A stretch of DNA of 64,000 nt from Oasisia sp. SBJ-2009 (Eukaryota > Annelida > Polychaeta > Sabellida > Siboglinidae), in contig OZ024866.1 of assembly GCA_964017155.1 (NCBI GenBank), forward strand, positions 18,083,358 through 18,147,357. Reading direction: 5' to 3'. Positions 1 to 12,552 of this stretch are shown here, piece after piece. The translations under genes and the position numbers were made by a program. The notes below the pieces were generated by a model, which saw only the letters and a list, made by a program, of their open reading frames with translations, did not search any database and was not told where the DNA came from. Every line of letters begins with the position of its first letter. Positions within the stretch are counted from its first letter, which is position 1.

Positions 1-239
1 ATCGGTTGATTTTATTACATTATCGGGTAGTTATTACATTACCGGGCGATTATTACATTATCGGTTGTAACACCGTCGACAAATTTCATCAGAGTTGATC
101 GCTTCAACGTTTACTTTGCATGTTGATTGTTCCCGCCAATATCAACCGAAGCGATCAACAAGCTAGATTGGGTCAATACACCGACGTTCACCGATGATAA
201 GCTAAAGCCGTATATCAAGATACAAGTAATAGGGAATCA

Positions 240-690
240 CGCTCGGCCAATTGAGTACCATACCAAAGAGTACCATATAAAAGCAGCATTATGCAGGTTG
301 TCTGAATTTCTGTGAGCACATATGTAGTGTGGAGTGATTATAAATTATGTTTTTATGCAGCGTGACATCAGAGCTGTCAAATTATGACAGCTATCAGTCG
401 GTGCATATCTGCGTATTAATGCAGTTGTCATTTTGCTTGATGGTGTCATCGGGGGCAATCCGTGGGTGGTTCAAGCAGATATGGAGGGGTGTAGTGTTTG
501 AAAGAGGTTTGTGGGAGCCTGAGATATTAAAAGTTCACGAATGTTTCACTGAACCTCTGTCTATGGAGGGTAAATATGCTGTGAAATTATCAATAACAGA
601 GCTCATCAAGATTAGTAAGAAATGAAGGAAACATTATAAAGGTCGCCTATGGAAAATGCAAATGTGGTCTGACTCCTACAGTCTCGATAC
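240..690 (+). repeat. Dispersed repeat family R1, copy A
   Basis: This stretch is closely similar over about 440 bp to 55650-56092 and, more weakly, to 32470-32810. All three share the order: a TATAAAAG box followed by AGCAGCATTATGCAGG, a CAGAGCTGTCAAATTATG block, and a CGCCTATGG block near the right end. No long open frame is conserved between the copies, so it is not a coding gene. The internal TATA-like box and sharp similarity edges suggest a non-autonomous transposable element or a solo LTR, but I see no clear TG...CA ends or target duplication. Confidence 0.7.
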
Positions 691-3105
691 TACAGTATTA
701 CTACCGCCTTGTCAAACGCACGTTATAGCCAAGGTGCCAGCTCCTACTAGGTTTTATTTTTCGTTTAATTGTACGTTCTTCTTACTAGAGCATTCATATT
801 GAAGGTCTACTGCCTGCCAGTCTGTGTTTAGTTACTTAAAATGTATACTAACTTCGAAACAATGTATATTTATATATATATGTATATGTATATGTATGCA
901 GCACATTGAAATGATAAACAAAACATCCAGTTTCAAAACAAAATAATTGCCAATAATGCCATGGCTTACAGAGTTCATTGCAATTAATACCCACTGATGT
1001 TATATACTCTAATAATGCGTGTATCTAAAGAGATATTTACAATTTAAACAAAACATGTTGGTACTTGTTATATTGATCCTAGATAACTCAATAGTTCTTA
1101 ATCGCATCCCCCATCGAAATGCTATTTCACACGGCGGGTATTGACTAATTTTTTCGTCTTCGTATTGTTCATAAATTAAAAACCACTAGAGCTGTATGGT
1201 CTGTCGAGCGAGACTACTGGGTTGGTTAACTCTCGTGACATCAACTTCCTTCACCAATTAGCATATATTTACGACGTGGACATCTGGCCGGAGAGATAAG
1301 GATAAATCAACCAGCCACGCGGCAGGCAACGACGGGATGCCATCGCTTCCTAATGTCTATTTATTTCTGATAGCGAACATTCCCACTGCGCCACCGTGCC
1401 CTAATTCAATCACGAGCTGGCTCCGGCTTCCTGTGGCCCCGTTGTTGAAAAGTGGCACACCGGATGTAATTCCACCTCAACAGTCACTGGTCACATCTCG
1501 CTGTTGAGTCTCTTCTTTGAAATCTGCACTATTGTTAAATACTGCATTTAGACATAGATTATAAGTTATGCTCATGTAAGATGTACTATAAAAGATCTAC
1601 CGGCCTAGATCTCAGCCGAATGTTGGAAGTCGTAATTTGAGTGGTCTTTACGCGGAAAGCAGGTTTTAAAACTAACAGGAAATAAATGTATGCATATTTT
1701 GGCAACATACTGCCAACGCAGACACCCCAATCAACACACTGCCCCGAAATAAAACTAGCGCCATAATTCGAATGACTACCCTACAAGCGTTTCGGTCGAT
1801 TGTTTTTAAGGGGCGTTTCCTAGATTGGGAATGCTGCCAAGTCAGTTTGTTTAAAAGATAACATTTTGAAACATGGGGACGGTGACAATTAACACATAAA
1901 ATGCAGATATTTGATGATCTCCACGGGAGGTATGAAAATGTTCCCCCTCATTTTAAAACTTGCTAAATTTCGGCCAATATAAACTATGTCAGTTTATAAG
2001 TAGTTTTACGTTTAGATCTTTTAAAACAACGGAGTCGTTAAATGTAAACTAAAATGAAGCGTAAAAGGCCACCAGCGCACATGCGTATCATATAATTATT
2101 GTTATGTGAAACGTTGAATCGACAGTAGGCCTATTACGGGAGTCACTGTGCCGTGTAAACTCAACATTCGTGACGAATCTTGAACGCCATTTGCCATTTT
2201 GATCAAGTTATTGGCAAACTACTAAACCTTTGGGCGTAAGGGAAAACAACAATCAAGATGACGCGTATAGCAAGGCGACTGAAGACAGTACTCCCTTCTT
2301 CCATTGCTGTTGCGTACTGCCCAAACTAAAGGAAGGAAGAAGGAAGCAAGACAACAATTAAGAGGGATAATTCTATATACAAAGTATATATTGTGTTCTT
2401 ATGATACCAATTACATGTGGAGCGGGATGAAAGAAATTATCCAACTTTCGAAATGGCGGTTGATAGTAGCATTCGAAATCCTATTTCGTCGTCCAACTCT
2501 ATATGTAACTCAGCGACGGTCGATCAGATCAAAATAGCCACCATGTGACCAACTTCGCACCGGATGTGACGAAACACTTTAATTTTAGGGTACCTTATAT
2601 AGAGGAAATTTTGATACATAAATCTACATCAATGTTATGTAAAAAATTCAGAGCGTATTCTTTCGCGATAAGTCACACAGACAGCTGGTTTAATGCGGTT
2701 CTGCGGAGTGACATATAGCGGTCCACTCCCGGAAGGACTACCAGCAGCGGAAACTGGGTCAGCGCGGAGCATTTCGGGAAATGTTAAAAATATATCCTTG
2801 ACCCTCATGAGATGAAAACAACTGCTTTATTGAGTGATTGCCCTAAGTAATACAGCATAAAATACACACACAGAATGTAATAATAGACAATCAACAATAA
2901 GCAGGAAAGAAGCGAACTGCTTATAATTCCTTTTTTCAATTATAAACAAAACATGTAAGCCACAAAACATGTATACCGTGGTGCAATTATGCTGATGCAA
3001 GCATACCACAGTTAACCAAATAAATGTAATAAAAACATTATAATACGTTTTCTCATTCTAGCTATACTGTGATCGCAAGTGATAAGTCACGTGATTTGTT
3101 TGTAG
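691..3105. other. Non-coding stretch left of first recognised exon
   Basis: No convincing coding exon is visible. Positions 784-985 hold a dispersed repeat (block TTACTGCCTGCC, then AAACAAAACATCCAGTTTC) that recurs at 36415-36610 and 40395-40665. The rest is AT-rich sequence with scattered short open frames lacking splice context. If the LRRK-like gene at 3106-6819 is correctly assigned, much of this may be one of its introns, because its kinase and GTPase exons must lie further left or outside the window. Confidence 0.5.
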
Positions 3106-6100
3106 GACGCTGGTGTGGAATTGATGAGACACGACAGAATTTCGGGATGTCTGGTTCCGAGTCCGCTTTTTCTGCAGATGCGCGACATTGCGCTGGCGAT
3201 GATCACAGAACAGTATGAGGTAAACACTAAAACACACAGTATTAATTTTAGAAAATTGCATTTTGTTTGAAACCCATAATCATGGGCTGGTGATCTGGAA
3301 ACAGTGGTAGATGAAAAACTAGCAGAGATCACATGCCTAGATAGTGGTGGGGAAAAGAACGCAAACATCATGATACCTTTAAAGGTAGTAGTCGTGATAT
3401 TTTCTTCATCATAAGGTGTCATAAAACAAGAAAGAAATTGTACAACACATAAGACAAATGTTAAATACAAACAAATCACAATAACATATAAAACTGGCTT
3501 CTGTAAAATAAATAAATAAATAAATAAAATTAATAAAACCGAGACAAATAAAAAACACTAAAATACAAATTCACTTTCCACTATCAGCTTCAGTTGATTC
3601 ATTAAAATAGTTTTAGAATCTACCTTCTTTTTTAAATATATGGTTTTGTTTCGGGTAATGGAACAGGCACATCGCTTTAATAATAATAGTAATATATTTT
3701 ATTTCATATAGCGCCACATCCCAACATCCGTAACTGTTCATGGCACTTCATAACATATTTCTATTAAAATATATAAAAGGGTAATTTTATACAATAAGAA
3801 GAAGAATTTTTTTTAAATAAAAATATGTATGTGTATGTATATAAATAACTAAAATTAATACAGTATTAACTAACGTAGCATTTCTTAAAATAAAGAATGA
3901 ATTGCCTATTAGTTGTAAAACAACAATAATCAATCTAGCAAATAATTCCATAACAATACAATAATACTGTTAAATGACTGTATACGAATAGTAAGAAATA
4001 ATCCAGTGAATGTAAGAAAAATTAAAAGAAATATATTAATGATGTAACAATAATACTAACAAATAAATGTGTATGTATTAATAATAGTAATAAATCATTT
4101 AATATTTAAAAAGTTAATGTCGAACTACACTACTATGAAATACAAAAGAGATGTATGTGTGTCCAGTCTGCTACAAATTGCTCCTGTTTCGTTCGTAGGA
4201 GGCGGGAGAGTCGTTGGTGCGTCTGTACGTCTGTCTGGCCAGCAGTCAACTGTCCATCTACGTGACCCCACAGCCGACAGCGAGAGATGACCAACTGACC
4301 CTGAGAGAGTACAAGACACTGACCCTGTCCACCCCACACTCCGAGCACCCCGCCAGGTGCATGACCCTCGTCTCCGACTACAACGACCTGTGGGTCGGCT
4401 GCGGGGGCAGGTCAGTCACGTGCGACGTACAACGATTCTCATTGGTTAATCTCATAAGGAGCTAGTCGTGGGTTTCGTATAATCTTAAAGTACATAATAA
4501 GTATTGTTAATCAATAATGTTATCTTTCATTGCTTAATCTATATAAATATGTATGGAGTGCAGTTGTAAAAAAGATGTAATAAATGTAAATATGACGTGT
4601 TTTTGTCTTAAATCATAAATTGCCAGGATCACATGCCAGGAAAATGGCATTCTTAATAGTAAAGCCACACATATTTTTTTACAAATATGACTATTAAAAT
4701 CACGAAAAGCAGTATTTAGTGTGAGATTTAAATAAATTGAATACATCAGCGATTAACCGTCTGATTGGTCGGACGACATTGTTGCCCGACAAAACCAGGG
4801 ACTGTTAGTCGTTAATGAAAATGGGCTTTAGTAAACCCGCCATGGTTCTACAAATGGCACGTTGTAGCGAAACATTAGTGGTAGTTGAAATATTGTGTAG
4901 CTTTGTAACGCGCAGAAGTCATTATACGCACAAGCGGAAATAGATAACCGAATATTTCGTTACATACGCGAAATATTTGGTCGCTGGGATATTTGGTAGA
5001 TTTTGACATTTGTAGTGTTGAAACGCACTAGGGGATACAAATCAACCAACTATTTCATTTGGCTACATACACGAAGCGTTTGATCTGGAATATTTCACTA
5101 TTACGTTGCCAGTTGTCGCTGTGAATGCAAACTTGCATTTGGTAATATTATCACTTGGTTAAGCTGCAACATTCATCGACCGAATAGTTCAGTAAGCTTG
5201 CCGGAAAATTTGCATATAACTCAATGTGACCCATATAGGGCATTGTGCATGCGCACAATTTAAAATCGACCATATATTTCAAGAAGACATATTTGACACA
5301 ATGTTTCCAATCCCGATAACAAGTTGTTGCTTCTGTGTGTGTGACAGTTGCGTGCAGCTGTTGTTTGTTGTTTGAATATATGTGATGTTCTGTCGATGTG
5401 CAGCATTGTCGTCGTGAGTACCCGGACGTTGCTGATAGAACATCGCCTAGTGGCGTTCGACGACGACGTCCGCAAGACATGGGTAGCGGAAGTGACGTGG
5501 CACGGAGACCAGGTGTGGTGCGTCAGCCACAAGTCGTGTCATGTCGTCGAGTATGATGCCGAGTCAAAGGTACCAATGCCAGTTCGACCCCCGATTCTAA
5601 TTATGCTCTAATTACTTAAGGCCTACTCGTCCTAGAGTGCAGACAAAAGCCGGAAATTGAACCTTCTCGGCTGCCATTCCAAATGTGTGGGATTCACCCA
5701 TAGCAGCGTTGTTCGATAAAGATCTCGGACAAACCGACCTGAATTTAACTTTGAAATTGCGTTCAGTGTGTGAACAATTAGTACTGTTCTTTGAACCTGT
5801 TAAACCTTGTGTGATCCCGAATTTAAAGCGACGTAACAAACCACTTCTAACGCACTCAACACATTAAAAACAATGCAGAGGATCCGTTAACCACGGTTTC
5901 CATTTACAATTTTACATCGGAACATTTCTGGGAAGGCGCCAATCAAAAATCGCCAACGTTACGTTACGTAGTGACATTCTAGCTATCCACGAATGTGGTA
6001 TAATAAATGCGGCTTTAAATAGAAAATGTTAATAGGTGTCTTTTCTCACCATGGTAACTCAGTCAGTGGATACATAAGACCATGTTAAATACGGATATTT

Positions 6101-6819
6101 ACAGAACAGTGTCATTTGTTAATCGGCGTTATTTTACTGTCGACCAGGTGAAACTGTGCACGTTCAACTGTTCTCTCACGAACGGCGTCGGCTCTGTGAT
6201 CGTGCAGTTCTGCAGGGAAAAGAGCCAAGGCGGCGACAAAAATGACAACGACAAAGGCGAGATCAACGACGACTCAGTCAACGACAACAACGGACACGCG
6301 ACCCGCGCGCCACCTAGTGGCGGGGATTCGCGGACGACGCGGCGGAAGCAGTCGATCAAGCGGACGGCGGTGAGTTCGTTCTCCCACGCCGTCAGCCCCA
6401 ACACCCTGCACCGGGGGCGGTGGGCGTCGCTCGTCGGCAGCATGTGCTACGTGGCCGACACACTGTGGATCGGCCGGCGCTGTGGGGACATCGTCGTCGT
6501 CAACGTGACGCCGAACAACGCGTATGAATACAAGTTCGGTGAGGTGGTCGCCGTGTTGTGCAGCGAGTACATGCCCGGATACGGAAGTGGCAGAATCGAG
6601 CGCCTCCTGGCGGTCGGTGGCGATCGCGTGCTGGCGTTCCGGGCTGTGGACGCCGATGAAGGTGGGGGAGGGGGAGTGGGAGGGGGTGTGGGAGGGAAGG
6701 ACGAGGTGAGTCGGGTGGAGGTGTGGGAGGCGGCCGGCCTGGACCGCCTTCACCGACTGAAGACTCTTGTCAACTCGCACCGCGGCGTCGACGGACCCTT
6801 AGACGCCACGATCATGTAG
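3106..6819 (+). CDS. LRRK1: LRRK1-like Roco kinase, C-terminal propeller exons (partial)
   Basis: Four exons are seen: 3106-3219, 4199-4410, 5404-5569 and 6148-6819 (TAG stop). All junctions are AG/GT (donors GTAAAC, GTCAGT, GTACCA) and splice phases agree (0, then 2/1, then 0), giving about 386 residues. Propeller blade signatures are LWVGCGG (end of exon 2), VWCVSHKS (exon 3) and TLWIGRRCGDIVVVNV (exon 4), with a final VEVWEA strand. This order resembles the WD40 domain that closes LRRK1/LRRK2, and the RRxGD blade is closest to what I recall for LRRK1. LRRK proteins are multidomain Ser/Thr kinases with LRR, Roc-COR GTPase and WD40 parts acting in endosome/lysosome and cytoskeletal signalling. 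Exon 4 has an Asp/Asn-rich insert (about 6226-6290) and a Gly run (about 6661-6700). The first exon (38 codons) rests on phase and splice sites only. Kinase exons are not in view. Confidence 0.68.
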
Positions 6820-7743
6820 GTCACAGGATGTGGCCCCTAGAGTGTCGCTGATTGGCGCGGAATGCAGATCGAAGTGTCTTATAGTGTTTTGGGGAGGGAA
6901 AGAGTGCAAATAGGGCACGCAAATCTCGTCTGCCGCCATGTCGATGTCGTGTTTATGTTACTTTGCAATTTTCATTCACGGTCCGGTCCTCAAAGGCTTG
7001 AACGAGCTGGATATTATTTCGCATAAGGGCGAAACAGCCACAGTTGTTCGTTGTATAGGTTTCCACCCAACAAAAACTATTATGAATTGTTATGCAGATA
7101 AGTTATTATTTTCAAACTGTTTGCGGATTGCAGTACTTTACACTTTGAATACACTTATGAACAACGAGACGGGCGGACCAGTTCTGTATGGTTTCGATAA
7201 CACGGACCGCAAACAAGAATAACTTGCGTGTCCTATCAGTGGGTTATGATTAGCTTTTAAAATGTTGCACGTCGCCGCGAACTATCTTCAACGGTTCTTC
7301 CGTCTTCCGGTGGCTTGGTTCGGCAGAGCAACAGTGGCTGAAGCTACGGTCTCTAGTCAGTGGTGTAGTTTCCATGTATCCGTCACAGGTCTCTGTCACA
7401 GTGCAATGGTGCAATCAACATTTACATTCCAGTTTGTTTATGCTATACGAGTAGAAACAACTGGAATATTACTTAGACTGTGACGTTGTATTGCGCTGCC
7501 CAGACCTGTTTAGTTTCTGAAATGACAAAACTAGAGATTTGTGCGTAAATCGAGCTAATCAAATACCGATGCAATTGCGCCGCGGTAGAATGCATAATTC
7601 ACAAACACTCATATGTAAAACAATTTTTTTTCAAAAGTATGTAAATATAAATGTAATATGCAATAACACCACAACAATGACAAAGATTATATACACGTAA
7701 CTGTCACAAAGTGTATATTCACAAACCAGCAAAAACATCAACT
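6820..7743. other. LRRK-like 3' flank, no gene seen
   Basis: Directly downstream of the stop at 6817-6819. It probably includes the 3' UTR, but I see no AATAAA close to the stop. Short open frames at 6938-7222 and 7262-7483 resemble no known family and lack splice or start context. I call nothing here. Confidence 0.4.
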
Positions 7744-8012
7744 GGCATTGCACAATCCTCTGAAGAAAAAACATTATAAGAACATATATTAATGGTGGCA
7801 GTCTACAAACACTATAAAACCAACCTAAATGGTGGACATTTTTCATTAAAACCAAACAACACAGTTAACACCAAGGCAAATGGCAGTGCACAATCTTTAG
7901 AAGAAAAAAACAAGAACAGATATTAATGGTTGCACTCCACACAAACTTGCTGAGCAAGCAGAACACTATAAAACCAACCTAAATGGTGGACACTACATTA
8001 AAACCAACCGTC
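7744..8012. repeat. Imperfect tandem duplication beside hAT remnant
   Basis: Two imperfect copies, about 7744-7856 and 7881-8012, each run from a GCACAATC block through a TATTAATGG block to AACCAACCTAAATGGTGGA. They lie immediately downstream (minus-strand sense) of the hAT transposase remnant and are probably part of the old element's 3' non-coding end. Confidence 0.6.
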
Positions 8013-8040
8013 ACAGATTACAACCCTCTGCAAAAACAGC

Positions 8041-8338
8041 TCACTCGTTTGAAGGGTGGGCCTTCACATACTGCCATGTTGCCGACTTGGCAAACTTCAG
8101 CAGTTCGTCTGAAGGCTGAAACCAACTGTCCTCTGTGTTCAGCTTGCAGCTGAGCAAGGCACACATTGTGTCCAAGTTCAGACCTATTGTCTGTATTAAT
8201 CTTGTTCTCCATTGAAAAGACCCTCTCACTGTCTGCGTTGCTGTTTGGGAGGGACAGCAGTGGCAACACAACAGCACACAAAGTGACAAACCGATGGCTT
8301 CCAAGTTCCAGTGCTGGTCTTAACCTTCCCCATGCCAT
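8041..8338 (-). pseudogene. hAT transposase C-terminal dimerisation fragment, frameshifted
   Basis: The minus-strand frame 8338-8018 contains LPLLSLPNSNADSERVFS, the typical start of the hAT family C-terminal dimerisation region. The continuation expected for the family (CALLSCKLN, then a final helix with KSATWQY) is in a different minus frame, 8304-8041, so there is at least one frameshift, near 8165-8200. Only about 90-100 residues of a transposase normally over 500 long remain, and no catalytic region was found upstream. This is a dead fragment of a cut-and-paste DNA transposon. Confidence 0.8.
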
Positions 8339-9608
8339 CCTCCTGCAGCAACGCTAAAATGCGAGTTGCATATTCGGAAAAACGCATGTGTCAACCCTCG
8401 GTTACTTCTGCTGATCCAGTGCAGATCGCCAACCCACTCTTGAATAAACTTTGAGGCATATTTATTCTTCAAAGTAGAACGAGTTGCCGGCTTCTAATTC
8501 GCTTTCGGCTTCGCTGGCGCCATGTCAATCCACGTGATTGCTCCCACCCAATTAAAATGCCTGTTACGCTCGTCGGTTGTATTGGTAACAAATAAAGTGG
8601 AACAACGCAAATAGTAACTGAAATAAACTAGCGATTTGGAGCGCGTCCACAACTAAGTAAATCGCGGATATATTTATTTATAAAAAGGGGCATAATGGAA
8701 GGTTACAAATTAGGAACTGGAGGACGAATCATAAACTGGAGATTTCGTCTCACGCGCGGGTGGGCGGGAGATGGGTGCGAAAAGCGGGATAATATTGGCA
8801 TTCTCAAAACGAGGCAGCTGTAAGTTATCGTTCAAATGTTGCAGTTCCGCTGTACTTCACATATAACATTATCGACATCATTACAGTGTTAGGAGTCATT
8901 AGTACGTTTCCTGACGTTAAAGGGGCCTGACACGCTTGAACAACCATTGGCCAAACATACCGATAAGAGACCAAGATGTAGTAAATCAACACAAAATCGA
9001 TAACTGTATAGATAATCCTGAGCTACTCAGACCAAATCCAAGTTTGAAAAAATATTTAAAATAGGCCTCTATGCCGTGGCTCCATGCACATCAAAGCATT
9101 GGTCACATAATATCCTCTGAAATGTATGCTCATGCCCCATTTCACAGTCTATTGCCAAAATAACTGATGAAATCAAGCTGGTTTTATTAGAGTTTTGTTG
9201 CGAAGACTTGTAAATAAATTATAATACAGTGTTTGTATCGTCTTACAGAAAATTTGCATTCTTTGCATAAAGAGACGTTCACGTGTTTACCAGTAAAATA
9301 TTTAACACTTTTAATAGTAAAAACAGTCGTTAATATGATTTTATTTGATTTGCTGATTTTATTAGCTGTTTTGCTTGTATAGATGTTAAATCCATTATGA
9401 TACAACTTAATGCGGCATCAATCATGCGAATGATGCGTCTGGTCATATAAGGTTTTTCTAAACGGGTATGTCAAGAACAGTGGCGCGACCTAGCGAGTTC
9501 TCGTCGATCAAGGCGAAATGGGTTAATCGTTTAATCGCCAGGTGGCAGCATGTCCCGGAATACACAGTGCAGATAAATGGTGCTGTTGCAGAACAGAGGT
9601 GTAGCATT
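8339..9608. other. Intergenic, nothing recognised
   Basis: No exon-like frame, RNA gene or clear repeat boundary was recognised. The left part (to about 8500) may still be degraded hAT transposon sequence. Confidence 0.4.
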
Positions 9609-9612
9609 TTAA

Positions 9613-10436
9613 AGGACAAACAAAGTTAACTTTTACGTGGCATACACCTAATAGAGTTAATATAAAGTAACAATTTCCACATATACTCAATTTTTTAACG
9701 CCAGCGGTTTACCAGAAAAATATTTATTAACACCCAGCTATCCAAATTCTATGCGCTACCCCATCTTAGACGAAGAATGACGTCACGACGGTGTTCGAGG
9801 CGCTCTCCACGTAGATTCCCTGCATAGGGTTTGGCTGTTGTCATGAAATGGCTGCAACTCGGCAACGCGCGTAACACACTGATGACGGTAAATATAAAGC
9901 TGTCTATTATTATTATCGCTGAAATCATCCCATCAACTGATGATACATGTCTACATCAAAGCATTTCTCCTCAAAATGGACCGAGCAAAGTGCCAAACAG
10001 TACGCCCGCAAATCACCAACGTGAATCCATTGCTTCAATACTACCGGTTGTTTCAACTATTATTGCAACCGTATGCCGAACACGAAGGCATAATTACTAA
10101 AGTTTACCATAGATTTAACCACAGATTTAGATATACGTCTATAAGCAGCTGCTAGATGTCACGCCAACTGAACGAACTATCGAAGACTCGAAGTTGTTGA
10201 CCCTTAACGACGTCGCCGGAAGCTGAACGAGATATAGAATGCCGCGCGCTGAATGGCCAAGCCAAATTAACCCTTCACCTATGGCGACGTCTAGACCATT
10301 GTGGATTTCGTTAGAATTTTAGACTTTAAAGTCATATTCTGAGTAAACCGCTGACGTTAAAAAATTGAGTATATGTGGAAATTTTGTATAAACTCTATTA
10401 GGTGTATGACACGAAGCCGTAGCCTTTTTTTGTCCT
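9613..10436. mobile_element. TTAA-flanked non-autonomous DNA transposon with ~105-bp inverted ends
   Basis: The ends are long inverted repeats: left 9613-9716 and right about 10330-10436. They share AGGACAAA at the tip and, further in, CATACACCTAATAGAGTT and CACATATACTCAATTTTTTA. The element is bounded on both sides by TTAA (9609-9612 and 10437-10440). TTAA target duplications are typical of piggyBac and Kolobok superfamilies. The 824-bp element has no transposase frame, so it would depend on an enzyme supplied in trans. The superfamily cannot be fixed from the ends alone. Confidence 0.85.
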
Positions 10437-10440
10437 TTAA

Positions 10441-12193
10441 GTAGTGTTGTACATGGGAAGTGAATATTTCTTAAATGTTTTGTTGCACTATTATCTTAAG
10501 ATATATATATATGTATTGTTATACATTGTTAAATACTAAATACTGTTTGCTAGTTTCGTCTGAAAATAAAACATCACGTTTTATGTTAAATTGTAAATGA
10601 GTTGTTTTGTCTTAATAATCTAAGAAAGACAGTAAAAGATCAGTGTTAGATAGTCAATAAATTATGCATTTTATTTGCATTAAATTGTCTTTTTTTGTCT
10701 CCTATCCAATGCAGAAGACAATACATTTTACAAAATGTATGGTATCATATTTTATACGATGTGCTCAACTCTATCAATAATGAAAATGTAATAATGTGTA
10801 TATGAACATGATACATTGCTGAAAAAATGGTTATATTACACAAAAACTATTCAGGTTAGACCATCCACTTTGCCACTTTTAATAACAAAATACACAAACT
10901 GATATCAATCATGCATGCATATATACTACACAGAACACTATCTGTTTATACCCGTCTTTTCTTATAAACCGTAAGTACCTAACTGTCTCTCTATTCTGCA
11001 CATAAAGATCCCCATAGGTTTCTTGCAACAATAATACCACTTTACTAACAATAATACCATTCTCATACCAAAATATTAAATGTTTCCCTAACTGAAGCCC
11101 ACCACAAAAAGTGAATTTAAACGAGACTATAAAGTGTCTCTATTGATCATTTGAAGATCTGTAACAGTATGAATTTTAATTTGTGTTTTGTAATCACAAT
11201 GTTTCCCAATATTCGGCACAAAACATCTTATAGCATATTCATAGTTTCTAGTAGTTCACACTGTGAATTTGCATTTCCACAGCAGAGATGCCATACGGAT
11301 TACGAAATGTCTAAATGTAGCCCAATATCTCCCAAACGATGTGTTTAAGTACGCAGAATCCAATAAATGCATGTTTTGTTTAAACCACCATCCGCCAATA
11401 CCAGTAATCTGGTAGTTGAGACTTTAACTGACCCAAAACGTCTCCCAAAACATACACCACAAAACCACCTGATTCAAGTTACATTGTCCATACAATTCCA
11501 ACCATGCTGCAAAATTCCGGTTATCCACAATACATGGCATTATCATGAATTAATACATCTTTCATTTGGCAGGTGGCTCCAGTGTTGCAATTTATTTTCC
11601 CCACTAGTGCCTACCTGGAATTCAACATACCATGATCCACCCATAGTATTACTGCTTTATTATGTTAAATTAATTTCATGGTAAAAAAATACATTTTATA
11701 ATTATCTAAATACATAAGTGCTTGAATCTGATTCCATAATATCTGCTTATATAACTTTTAAAGTTGCATTCACAGATTGTCCATCTTTTAAATACAAATT
11801 ATCTGCAACTCATTATGCAAATAACTACACACCACTTTCTTCATAGGCATACAACGTTTTCACACAGTTAGCAATTTTAAGATAAAATGGCAATAAAGTA
11901 GAAAGTAAGACTAAGAACAAATAAGTAAGTCTTCTTCATGCTGTACAGAATATTTTTTAAATAATATTTAACTCTGAATGCAACATTAAGAATCTCTTCA
12001 AAAATAGGTAGTGAACTGACAGCAGTTTGAGGCATAAACAATCTTCCCCTGTAGTATAGTATGTAAGTACAAACATGGAGTTTTAGGAGGAAGAATACAA
12101 CAATATGTTATATTCATTAGGTGTGTTTGCAATTTACAGAAAACATCTGCAAAGACAAAGAACACATTTTGTGTGTTCAACAAAAAGGTATCA
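10441..12193. other. AT-rich intergenic stretch, no gene seen
   Basis: Long AT-rich sequence between the TTAA element and the 37-bp tandem repeat, downstream (3') of PTAR1. No conserved exon was recognised. Short frames at 11151-11348, 11367-11684 and 11998-12183 look random. Confidence 0.4.
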
Positions 12194-12378
12194 ACTCAAC
12201 CAATGCACTCACAGTGGTTGACGTACAGACACTCAACCAATGCACTCACAGTGGTTGACGTACAGACACTCAACCAATGCACTCACAGTGGTTGACGTAC
12301 AGACACTCAACCAATGCACTCACAGTGGTTGACGTACAGACACTCAACCAATGCACTCACAGTGGTTGACGTACAGAC
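12194..12378. repeat. 37-bp tandem repeat, five perfect copies
   Basis: Five consecutive copies of a 37-bp unit starting ACTCAACCAATGCACTCACA and ending GACGTACAGAC, with no difference seen by eye. It lies about 175 bp beyond the PTAR1 stop codon. The perfect identity implies very recent expansion or assembly-level homogenisation. There are no unique spacers, so it is not a CRISPR. Confidence 0.95.
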
Positions 12379-12552
12379 ACTTTGATGTCTGCACCAAATC
12401 AAGCAGAGGCTTGGTGTAAACAAGAGGCTGTTGTAGCTGACTAGATGGTAATACAAGTGAAACAATTGTTATGGATTATGCAGGATTTCAAGTCAAAAAT
12501 ACAAGATTTGAACCCAACCAATGGGACAAGTCTAGAAGTGTAACTCGTTGGC

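Noticed and set aside
2304..2537. 77-codon plus-strand frame
   Set aside because: No recognisable motif and no splice or promoter context.
9831..10155. Two short plus-strand frames
   Set aside because: They lie inside the TTAA-flanked non-autonomous element and show no transposase motif.
12194..12378. CRISPR-like regular repeat
   Set aside because: Copies are directly adjacent with no unique spacers, in a eukaryotic context; simple tandem repeat.
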